DNA from: Gammaproteobacteria bacterium | Lineage (GTDB): Bacteria > Pseudomonadota > Gammaproteobacteria > UBA6429 > Thiohalophilaceae | DNA length: 29,190 nucleotides | Reading direction: 5' to 3' | Assembly: GCA_003233255.1 (NCBI GenBank) | Contig: QILH01000261.1 | Location: 1 to 29,190, forward strand | In this document: one piece after another, positions 8,089-13,802 of the stretch | How the letters are laid out: each line of letters starts with the position of its first letter | How positions within the stretch are numbered: the first letter of the stretch is position 1 | Made by a program: the position numbers and the translations under genes | Notes under the pieces: generated by a model | Databases searched by the model: none | The model's input: only the letters and a program-made list of their open reading frames with translations | Told to the model about the DNA's origin: nothing

Positions 8089-9612
8089 TTATTCGCTCGC
8101 CTGAATCGGCTCTTGCTCTGACTCCTGGTTCTCAAACCAGGGCGCACGTGCAGTCATAATTAATTTAGCCGCGACTTCTTCATCCATGTTTTCAATCTCG
8201 ATTAAATCATCAACCGATTGCTCAGCTAAATCTTCCATTGTAATGATGCCACCTTTTGCCAATCTTGCAGCCAGAGCATCGTTCATGCCATCCATGTTAA
8301 CCAGGTCTTCTGCTGGGCCACCGTCGGGAATTCCTTCTTCAGTGGTAATCGCTCGAGTCAATAAAACATCTTTCGCCCGTCCGCGTAGCTCGTCAACAAT
8401 CTCTTCATCAAATTCTTCAATATCAAGCATTTCGGATTTAGGCACATAAGCCACTTCATCAATTGACGAGAATCCTTCCTGAACCAGAATTAAGGCAATC
8501 TCGGCATCAACATCCAGATCATCCATAAAGATTTTAAGAACTTTCTCATTTTCTTCTTCCGATTTGGCATCCGCATCGGTTTCAGACATGACGTTCAATG
8601 TCCACCCGGTTAGCTCGCTCGCCAGCTTGACGTTTTGTCCGCCACGCCCAATCGCCTGTGAAAGTTGCTCTTCTTTTACCGCGATATCCATACTGGAAGC
8701 ATCTTCGTCCACCACAATGGATTCGACTTCAGCAGGTGACATTGCATTGACAACATACTGGGCATCATTCTCATCCCAGAGCACGATATCAATTCGCTCA
8801 CCCGCGAGCTCGTTGGATACGGCCTGGACGCGAGAACCTCGCATACCCACACAGGCACCGACCGGATCAATTCGGTCTTCATTACTTCGAACCGCGATCT
8901 TGGCGCGTGAGCCTGGATCACGCGAGGCATTAAGGATATCAATCAGACCTTCGCCAATTTCAGGCACTTCGATCATAAATAATTCGGTCAGAAAACGCGG
9001 GTCGGTACGGCTCACAATAAGTTGTGGCCCACGCGCTTCTGGCTTAACTTCTTTTAAGATACCGCGGATACGATCTCCGGCACGAACCGACTCACGCGGG
9101 ATCATTTCTTCGCGTGGTACAATGGCATCAGCGTTACCGCCTAAATCCATATAAACGTTGCCACGCTCTACGCGTTTGACTACACCCATGACCAGCTCGG
9201 CCACCTTGCCTTCGTACTCTTCAAAAACTTTTGCGCGTTCCGCTTCACGAACCTTTTGTACGATCACCTGTTTCGCTGTTTGCGCCGCGATACGTCCAAA
9301 TTCCACCGAATCGATAGGCTCTTCCGTGTAATCCCCGACCGCTATCTCAGGTTCATCAAGTTGTGCCGCGCTAATGGTGGTCTGGCGTTCAGGAAATTCC
9401 ATTTCTTCATCGTCTTCAATGATTTCCCAACGTCGGAAGGTGTCATAATTTCCACTTTCCCGATCAATGGATACGCGCACAGCGACATCGTTGGGGTAAC
9501 GTTTTTTGGTTGCCATCTCCAGAGCGGCTTCAATCGCTCCAAAAATCACATCCTTCTCAACACCTTTTTCGTTTGAGACGGCGTCAACAACCAATAAGAT
9601 TTCCTTGTTCAT
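8089..9612 (-). CDS. nusA: Transcription termination/antitermination factor NusA
   Basis: 507 residues, close to the E. coli length. Binds RNA polymerase and RNA, modulates pausing and termination, and takes part in rRNA antitermination. Order: N-terminal polymerase-binding domain (MNKEILLVVDAVSNEKGV), S1 domain (VMGVVKRVERGNVYMDLGGNADAIVPREEMI), KH1 and KH2 (DPVGACVGMRGSRVQAVSNEL; QAIGRGGQNVKLASELTG), and two C-terminal acidic helix-hairpin-helix repeats (about 365-500), which are found mainly in proteobacteria. It follows rimP by 60 nt and precedes infB by 26 nt. Confidence 0.98.
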   Translation of the reverse strand: MNKEILLVVDAVSNEKGVEKDVIFGAIEAALEMATKKRYPNDVAVRVSIDRESGNYDTFRRWEIIEDDEEMEFPERQTTISAAQLDEPEIAVGDYTEEPIDSVEFGRIAAQTAKQVIVQKVREAERAKVFEEYEGKVAELVMGVVKRVERGNVYMDLGGNADAIVPREEMIPRESVRAGDRIRGILKEVKPEARGPQLIVSRTDPRFLTELFMIEVPEIGEGLIDILNASRDPGSRAKIAVRSNEDRIDPVGACVGMRGSRVQAVSNELAGERIDIVLWDENDAQYVVNAMSPAEVESIVVDEDASSMDIAVKEEQLSQAIGRGGQNVKLASELTGWTLNVMSETDADAKSEEENEKVLKIFMDDLDVDAEIALILVQEGFSSIDEVAYVPKSEMLDIEEFDEEIVDELRGRAKDVLLTRAITTEEGIPDGGPAEDLVNMDGMNDALAARLAKGGIITMEDLAEQSVDDLIEIENMDEEVAAKLIMTARAPWFENQESEQEPIQASE

Positions 9613-9672
9613 GTTCTAGCCTCGTATACTTCCACTTTCAAATAATGATAATCGCTATATATAAATCTTGTA

Positions 9673-10131
9673 CTACACATCCGGCACCAGGTTAGCGCGT
9701 TCAATATCGCTGCAAACAAACTTAAGTGTTTCACCACTTTCAATATTGATAAATAAATCCTGTTGATCCACCTTCTGGATCTGACCTTCAAAATTTCGTT
9801 GCCCGTTTACTGGCAGCTTCACCCTGAATTTAACTCGCTGACCAATATAGCTCGCATAGTGTTCGGGTTGAAACAGGGGCCGATCCAGGCCCGGTGACGA
9901 GACTTCCAATGCATATTGACCCTTGATTGGATCCTCGACATCCAAAACCGCACTCGCCTGATGACTGACCTGCTCACAATCTTTCAAACCGATACCATCA
10001 GGAGCGTCGATAAACAGACGTAACCGACTGTGCTTACCCTGGCCCAGATATTCCACACCAAGCAGTTCATAACCCAGTGCGCTTATCGTCGGTTCCAACA
10101 GGCGCAACACGCGTTCTTCCATTGGCCCCAT
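9673..10131 (-). CDS. rimP: Ribosome maturation factor RimP
   Basis: 152 residues. 30S assembly factor acting early in S12/S5 incorporation. The two-domain pattern is clear: N-terminal EPTISALGYELLGVEYLGQGKHSRLRLFIDAPDGIGLKDCEQVSHQ, then VEDPIKGQYALEVSSPGLDRPLFQPEHY, and a C-terminal SH3-like part ending in FVCSDIERANLVPDV. Two ATGs compete: the one at 10131 and one three codons later (MEERVLRLLEP). The purine-rich GGGAAAGAAT just upstream slightly favours the first. It is the first protein gene after the initiator tRNA, separated by 116 nt that hold two hairpins. Confidence 0.96.
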   Translation of the reverse strand: MGPMEERVLRLLEPTISALGYELLGVEYLGQGKHSRLRLFIDAPDGIGLKDCEQVSHQASAVLDVEDPIKGQYALEVSSPGLDRPLFQPEHYASYIGQRVKFRVKLPVNGQRNFEGQIQKVDQQDLFINIESGETLKFVCSDIERANLVPDV

Positions 10132-10149
10132 ATTCTTTCCCCGTAAACG

Positions 10150-10174
10150 AAAAGTGGGCCTCTGAGGCCCACTT
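10150..10174 (-). terminator. Hairpin terminator/attenuator between initiator tRNA and rimP
   Basis: A perfect 10-bp G+C-rich stem (AAGTGGGCCT / AGGCCCACTT, 10152-10174, 3-nt loop) is followed on the minus strand by four T. It stands just before the rimP start, in the reading direction of the operon. Because all genes downstream lack another obvious strong promoter, it probably terminates only part of the transcripts and so sets the tRNA-to-mRNA ratio. Confidence 0.72.
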
Positions 10175-10193
10175 CATAAACACTGTAAATTTC

Positions 10194-10213
10194 AAGGCAT
10201 TATAGCATGCCTT
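10194..10213 (-). promoter_or_regulatory. Second hairpin downstream of the initiator tRNA
   Basis: AAGGCAT (10194-10200) and ATGCCTT (10207-10213) form a 7-bp stem with a 6-nt loop, 34 nt past the tRNA 3' end. It has no T run. It may shape 3' processing of the tRNA or support the stronger hairpin at 10152-10174. Confidence 0.4.
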
Positions 10214-10247
10214 CTCGAAATCACCAGCACGGCAACCTCGAATGAAT

Positions 10248-10311
<64 letters not shown>

Positions 10312-10324
<13 letters not shown>

Positions 10325-10361
10325 TCAGAGGCTGCGCTCCACCCCGCATCAGAGGCTGCGC
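10312..10361 (-). repeat. 24-bp perfect tandem duplication covering the tRNA 5' end
   Basis: Bases 10312-10335 are repeated exactly at 10336-10359, and the identity runs 2 nt further. The downstream copy contains the first 13 nt of mature tRNA-fMet plus 11 nt of leader. The upstream copy places another UGCGGGGUGGAGC in the leader, 24 nt ahead of the true 5' end and directly after the promoter. Confidence 0.95.
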
Positions 10362-10390
10362 ATTCTACTGAGACCAATACACTTTTACAA
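10362..10390 (-). promoter_or_regulatory. Sigma-70 promoter of the initiator tRNA-rimP-nusA-infB operon
   Basis: Minus strand TTGTAA (10385-10390), 17-bp spacer, TAGAAT (10362-10367). The bases after the -10 box are GCGCAGCC, a G+C-rich discriminator of the kind found at stringently controlled stable-RNA promoters. Transcription should begin near 10355, inside the upstream copy of the 24-bp repeat. Confidence 0.75.
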
Positions 10391-10515
10391 GAAATCAAAA
10401 TTAATATTGGAATTTCCACCCCAAAAACTACAGAAATCTTTAGAAAAGGCACATTTGGACGATAATTACTTCAGATTGAGTACATGACAGGCTCATGCCG
10501 GGTGTGTAATAGACG

Positions 10516-10545
10516 ATTTGCACTGCAATCAGTTGCAAATTGCAG
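10516..10545 (+). promoter_or_regulatory. Enhancer-like activator site upstream of soxY
   Basis: Two overlapping perfect inverted repeats lie here: ATTTGCA/TGCAAAT (10516-10522, 10534-10540) and CTGCAAT/ATTGCAG (10523-10529, 10539-10545). Four TGCA words start at 10519, 10524, 10534 and 10541; the last two form TGCA-AAT-TGCA. The site is about 92-121 bp upstream of the predicted sigma-54 start, the usual distance for an NtrC-class activator site. Confidence 0.7.
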
Positions 10546-10569
10546 CCTCTAGACAGGTAAGCCTACTTT

Positions 10570-10599
10570 ACATTAAAGTAAGTTAATGTTATTTAATGT
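10570..10599 (+). repeat. Three TTAATGT half-sites between enhancer and soxY promoter
   Basis: ACATTAA (10570-10576) is inverted relative to TTAATGT (10583-10589), and TTAATGT recurs at 10593-10599, a 10-bp direct step. The A+T-rich block fills the space between the TGCA enhancer and the -24 box, where DNA bending or a second regulator is commonly placed. TTAATGTTA also occurs at 12231-12239 in the dsrE-like leader. Its role is unknown. Confidence 0.5.
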
Positions 10600-10610
10600 T
10601 ATTTCCCGGC

Positions 10611-10626
10611 TGGTATAAATTTTGCA
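10611..10626 (+). promoter_or_regulatory. Sigma-54 (-24/-12) promoter of soxYZ
   Basis: TGGTAT-AAATT-TTGCA. GG (10612-10613) and GC (10624-10625) are exactly 10 bp apart, matching the consensus TGGCAC-N5-TTGCA at the invariant bases. The predicted start is near 10637, giving a 5' leader of about 52 nt. An adjacent gene encodes a GAFTGA-containing activator. Confidence 0.82.
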
Positions 10627-10688
10627 GCTACATTAGTACGGGAGAGAAATATTTTTTAGTCGAAACGAATTAACGAAGGAGCCGTTCG

Positions 10689-11159
10689 ATGAACCAGACT
10701 CGTAGAACTTTTTTACAAGCCACTATGGCTGCCGGTACCGTCGCCATTGCGACCAGCGCTGGGTTACTTACCCCAAGCACGGTACTTGCTGCATGGCCAA
10801 AGAAGGCATTTGATGCCACTAAATACGCGGATGCCCTAAAGGCTATTGCCGGCAGCGATAAAGCCGAAAATAGTAAGGAAATCTCCGTAGAAGCACCTGA
10901 TATTGCTGAAAACGGTGCCGTAGTCTCCGTAACGGTCAAAAGTAAGGCCGCTAAAACTGAGCAGATTTCCATTTTCGTACCTGAAAACGCAAATCCTTTA
11001 ACTGCGAGCTACATCATGTCGGACGCCGTTGATGGCTTTGTTACTGGCCGTATTAAGATGCGTAAAACATCCGATGTCATTGCTGTGGTTAAGGCAAATG
11101 GCAAATTACTCACCGCAAAGAAACCCGTTAAGGTAACTCTGGGCGGCTGTGGCGGTTAA
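10689..11159 (+). CDS. soxY: Sulfur-oxidation carrier protein SoxY
   Basis: 156 residues. Periplasmic subunit of the SoxYZ carrier; sulfur intermediates of thiosulfate oxidation are bound covalently to its C-terminal cysteine. The twin-arginine motif TRRTFLQ is followed by a hydrophobic stretch (ATMAAGTVAIATSAGLL) and a likely cleavage after VLA, so it should be exported folded, by Tat, together with SoxZ. The C-terminus ends in GGCGG, the mobile swinging arm, with Cys154 as the binding residue. AAGGAG at 10676-10681 fixes the start. soxZ follows after 33 nt. No soxA, soxX, soxB or soxCD is in the window, which fits organisms where soxYZ is encoded apart from the other Sox enzymes. Confidence 0.96.
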   Translation: MNQTRRTFLQATMAAGTVAIATSAGLLTPSTVLAAWPKKAFDATKYADALKAIAGSDKAENSKEISVEAPDIAENGAVVSVTVKSKAAKTEQISIFVPENANPLTASYIMSDAVDGFVTGRIKMRKTSDVIAVVKANGKLLTAKKPVKVTLGGCGG

Positions 11160-11192
11160 TGGACAGTAACAAGATTTAAGAGGTAATCAATC

Positions 11193-11510
11193 ATGGCTAA
11201 GAAAAAGATGAAAATACGTGCGTGGGCCGACAAAGGCGCCGCTACAGTAAAAGCAATCGTCTTCCACCCGATGGAAACTGGATTGCGTAAAGACAAGGCA
11301 ACCGGAAAGAAAATCCCGGCCCACTACATTGAAGAACTGTCAGTTGAGCATAACGGCAAAAAGGTTCTGACCTGTTTATGGGGACCAGCAGTATCAAAAA
11401 ACCCATTCTTATCATTCCGCCTAAAGAATGCCAAGAAAGGCGATACGCTTAAGTTAAGCTGGGTTGATAATACCGGCGACAAGGACGTGGCTGAAGCGAA
11501 GATCAAATAA
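11193..11510 (+). CDS. soxZ: Sulfur-oxidation carrier protein SoxZ
   Basis: 105 residues, the standard length. Partner of SoxY in the heterodimeric carrier. It has no signal peptide of its own, as expected if it is carried through the Tat system on SoxY. The immunoglobulin-like beta-sandwich pattern is clear: VKAIVFHPMETGLRKDKATGKKIPAHYIEELSV, then LTCLWGPAVSKNPFLSFRLKNAKKGDTLKLSWVDN. The conserved HPMETG...GK...IPAHYI block forms the SoxY-facing surface in known complexes. AGAGGT precedes the ATG. It is the last gene of the soxYZ transcript, which ends at a strong terminator 33 nt downstream. Confidence 0.97.
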   Translation: MAKKKMKIRAWADKGAATVKAIVFHPMETGLRKDKATGKKIPAHYIEELSVEHNGKKVLTCLWGPAVSKNPFLSFRLKNAKKGDTLKLSWVDNTGDKDVAEAKIK

Positions 11511-11542
11511 TCCTCGCATTCATTCTCTCGTTTAAGTTAGAC

Positions 11543-11571
11543 AAAAAGGCGCATTGATATGCGCCTTTTTT
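11543..11571 (+). terminator. Rho-independent terminator of soxYZ
   Basis: A perfect 11-bp stem AAAAAGGCGCA / TGCGCCTTTTT with a 6-nt loop ends in six T on the plus strand, 33 nt past the soxZ stop. Confidence 0.93.
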
Positions 11572-11679
11572 ATTGGCTTTGTTAATTTTTACAACGGCCT
11601 TAACGTATTATATAGTTGAATCGGGCCAAACAAAGCTGAGCTGCGAATAGATAGTCATTGGGCAAACAGGGAAATGTGC

Positions 11680-11706
11680 AAAAAAAACGGGTGCCAAAGC
11701 ACCCGT
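11680..11706 (-). terminator. Rho-independent terminator of the dsrE-like gene
   Basis: ACGGGTGC / GCACCCGT (8 bp, 4-nt loop CAAA) is followed on the minus strand by eight T. It lies 27 nt past the dsrE-like stop. Together with the soxZ terminator it closes the convergent soxYZ and dsrE-like units. Confidence 0.92.
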
Positions 11707-11732
11707 CTTTTAGATTATCAGCAAATTAAACC

Positions 11733-12203
11733 TTAAGGCTTAACGTACAGGTAACCATGTTGTTGCAGGTGAGCAACATGAGCAACGCCTGATGGAATCA
11801 CTTCCGCGTTTTCATTGATTTTATCTTTTGGTATTTTTTTACCGCGGATGGTGTTAGCACAGATTGTGAATTTAACACCACGGTTAGCTAAACCAGCGAT
11901 TTGATCGTTGAAGTTATAGACTTTGCCTTTTTTATTCTTTTTGCCCATCGCGCCGTCAACCATTGCGAACGCACCCGAGCTATGAGTAACAACGATTACT
12001 TCGATGTTTTCATCGCCTAAAGCATTCAGGTGATTTTTAACGTTACGAAGTGCACCTCTTGCGGTATGAATGTTGTTTACATGATAAACAACTCTCTGTT
12101 GCATATAACCATTTTTAGCTTTCTTTGATGGGTCAACAGCATAAGCTGAAGCGGTCATCGCAAGACCTGCAGCAATTAACGCAGCTTTACTTAATAATTT
12201 CAT
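11733..12203 (-). CDS. Periplasmic DsrE-family protein (COG1416-like)
   Basis: 156 residues. A Sec signal peptide is clear (MKLLSKAALIAAGLAMTASAYA, cleavage after Ala22), so the mature 134-residue domain is periplasmic. The mature part follows the DsrE/DsrF-like pattern of the COG1416 type: RVVYHVNNIHTARGALRNVKNHLNALG, IEVIVVTHSSGAFAMVDG, GVKFTICANTIRGK and a C-terminal GVAHVAHLQQHGYLYVKP. Cys115, in FTICANT, is the position where related cytoplasmic sulfurtransferases (DsrE, TusD) carry their sulfur-binding cysteine. AGGAGG precedes the ATG. It follows the response regulator on the same strand but has its own sigma-54 promoter and terminator. I infer a role with SoxYZ-bound or free sulfur species; the reaction is unknown. 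Confidence 0.85.
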   Translation of the reverse strand: MKLLSKAALIAAGLAMTASAYAVDPSKKAKNGYMQQRVVYHVNNIHTARGALRNVKNHLNALGDENIEVIVVTHSSGAFAMVDGAMGKKNKKGKVYNFNDQIAGLANRGVKFTICANTIRGKKIPKDKINENAEVIPSGVAHVAHLQQHGYLYVKP

Positions 12204-12249
12204 TCTTAACTCCTCCTAAAAATTTAGGTATTAATGTTACATCTCTAAA

Positions 12250-12269
12250 GTACTACTCGCGAGTACTAC
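12250..12269 (-). repeat. Imperfect 20-bp palindrome in the dsrE-like leader
   Basis: It is centred on a perfect 12-bp core TACTCGCGAGTA, with three more paired bases on each side beyond one C-C mismatch. It starts 2-3 nt after the predicted sigma-54 transcription start (about 12272), so it could be either a 5'-terminal RNA hairpin or an operator. Confidence 0.6.
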
Positions 12270-12283
12270 GAACTATAGATACA

Positions 12284-12298
12284 GCAATAAGCATTCCA
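12284..12298 (-). promoter_or_regulatory. Sigma-54 (-24/-12) promoter of the dsrE-like gene
   Basis: Minus strand TGGAAT-GCTTA-TTGC. GG (12297-12296) and GC (12285-12284) are exactly 10 bp apart. The predicted start is near 12272, giving a leader of about 69 nt. No good sigma-70 promoter competes in the same gap. Confidence 0.8.
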
Positions 12299-12326
12299 AA
12301 GTCTAGGTTTTTTTTATTTGAATATG

Positions 12327-12339
12327 GATCAATTACTTA
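12327..12339. promoter_or_regulatory. Candidate IHF site between enhancer and promoter
   Basis: GATCAATTACTTA matches the IHF consensus WATCAA-N4-TTR at every defined base but the first, and a T-rich tract lies beside it (12308-12317). It is placed between the TGCA enhancer (12383-12397) and the -24/-12 boxes, where IHF bends DNA at many sigma-54 promoters. Confidence 0.45.
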
Positions 12340-12382
12340 GTAATTTTTTCGAGGCATATCAGTGTTAACTTATACATTTTTA

Positions 12383-12397
12383 GTTGCACTTTGCATC
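12383..12397 (-). promoter_or_regulatory. Enhancer-like activator site upstream of the dsrE-like gene
   Basis: Plus strand GTTGCACTTTGCATC holds TGCA-CTT-TGCA (12385-12395), about 113-123 bp upstream of the predicted start. The 11-bp word is the same type as 10534-10544 in front of soxY. It sits in the 25 nt just after the response-regulator stop. Confidence 0.65.
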
Positions 12398-12422
12398 TTT
12401 TGTATGGTTTTTTAATGGTAAA

Positions 12423-13802
12423 TTACACCGTTTCAGGTTCGCTCTCATAGCGTCTTAACTTTCTCCACAAGGTTGTCTTATCAATACCTAATACTTTAGC
12501 CGCCTGAGTTTTTTTACCCCGACAACATTTCAACACATGCTGGATATATTCCTGTTCTAATTCCAGCAATGAAATAAATTCATTTCTGGAAAATTGTGCG
12601 GCTAACAGCTCTTCTTCATTTAAAAGCGGATTAGAACTCTCCCACACCAGGTTGGGGCCATCCGCAAGAATAACGCAGCGTTCAACCGTATTTCTCAACT
12701 CGCGAATATTGCCCTTCCAGTCGGCATCACACATGCGTTGTAATGAAATGCTGTCGTAACCTTTTACATTACGCTGATAGCGTTCATTAAACTCTTTAAG
12801 GTAGTAATCGACCAGCGCTGGAATGTCTTCTCTACGTTCATTTAAGGCGGGCACACGAACGGTAACGACGTTTAGTCTATGATAAAAATCATGGCGTAGA
12901 TTTCCATCTTCCACCATTTGTTCCAGATCCTGATTACTCGCAGCAACAATCCGGACATCGACCGCAATCGAGGTGGTTCCCCCGACTCTTATGATTCGCC
13001 TGTCTTCGATAGCACGCATTAATTTCATTTGCATTTTATCTGATATATTACAGATCTCATCTAGAAACAGAGTCCCACCATCAGCCTGTTCCATTAAACC
13101 ATATTTACGTTGCGTCGCGCCTGTAAAGGCACCTTTTTCATGTCCAAACAATTCACTTTCTAAAAGAGTATCACTCAGAGCACCGCAATCAATGGCTACA
13201 AACGGTTTATCGTGACGAGGACTAAAGTCATGCAAGGCCCGGGCAACGAGTTCTTTACCGGTACCCGATTCACCAGTCAATATTGCACTGCAACTTACTT
13301 CGGCTATCTTCTCAATTGTAGTAAATAAAGTGCGCATAACAGGCGTATCGCCGATCATGCCGAAACGATTACGTTTCTGCCCAATTCGGCGTTTTAGAAG
13401 TTTGTTTTCTGTCCGTAAATGACGAGATTTTATCGTACGTTCCAGCATGATGCGTAATTCTTCAAAATCAAACGGTTTTTTAATAAAATCATTCGCACCG
13501 CGTTTCATCGCTTCAACTGCATTTTCCACTGATGAGTAGCCCGTCATCACCACCACCGGCACATCCTGATCAATACTTCTAAGCTCACTTAGTAATTCAA
13601 ACCCATTCATGCCCGGCATACGTAAATCTGTTATAACAATGTCAGCACTCTGTTTTTTGAATTCCTCTAAACACGCGGACGCATTCTGGAACACAGTACA
13701 GTCATAATTCGCATTATCACAATTGCGCTTCATAACTCGACAGGTAACCGCATCATCATCAATAAACATGATTCGAGTTGACTTATTCGACTTAGACGAC
13801 AT
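12423..13802 (-). CDS. NtrC-family sigma-54-dependent response regulator
   Basis: 459 residues. A receiver domain (1-120) has the acidic pocket IDDD (14-17), phosphoacceptor Asp59 in ITDLRMPG and Lys109. The AAA+ domain has Walker A GESGTGKE (177-184), the sigma-54 contact loop GAFTGA (224-229) and Walker B GGTLFLDE (242-249). A C-terminal Fis-type helix-turn-helix follows (KKTQAAKVLGIDKTTLWRKL). All catalytic motifs are intact, so it should activate sigma-54 RNA polymerase after phosphorylation. I chose the ATG at 13802, preceded by GGAGG, rather than 13838. The gene then overlaps the kinase stop by 11 nt, implying translational coupling. The likely targets are the two -24/-12 promoters next door (10611, 12298). 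Cognate signal unknown. Confidence 0.95.
   Translation of the reverse strand: MSSKSNKSTRIMFIDDDAVTCRVMKRNCDNANYDCTVFQNASACLEEFKKQSADIVITDLRMPGMNGFELLSELRSIDQDVPVVVMTGYSSVENAVEAMKRGANDFIKKPFDFEELRIMLERTIKSRHLRTENKLLKRRIGQKRNRFGMIGDTPVMRTLFTTIEKIAEVSCSAILTGESGTGKELVARALHDFSPRHDKPFVAIDCGALSDTLLESELFGHEKGAFTGATQRKYGLMEQADGGTLFLDEICNISDKMQMKLMRAIEDRRIIRVGGTTSIAVDVRIVAASNQDLEQMVEDGNLRHDFYHRLNVVTVRVPALNERREDIPALVDYYLKEFNERYQRNVKGYDSISLQRMCDADWKGNIRELRNTVERCVILADGPNLVWESSNPLLNEEELLAAQFSRNEFISLLELEQEYIQHVLKCCRGKKTQAAKVLGIDKTTLWRKLRRYESEPETV

Noticed and set aside
8564..9154. Plus-strand open frame of 196 codons inside nusA
   Set aside because: It is antisense to the conserved S1/KH region of NusA, is Ser/Ile/Arg-rich as expected for a shadow frame, and has no ribosome site.
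10336..10359. A second, partial tRNA gene upstream of metY
   Set aside because: Only 13 nt of tRNA sequence are duplicated, with no D-arm or anticodon arm, so it is a leader duplication and not a tRNA remnant with structure.
13273..13290. TGCACTGCA inside the regulator gene, resembling the left part of the soxY enhancer
   Set aside because: It is within coding sequence, has 1-base spacing, and is short enough to be chance.
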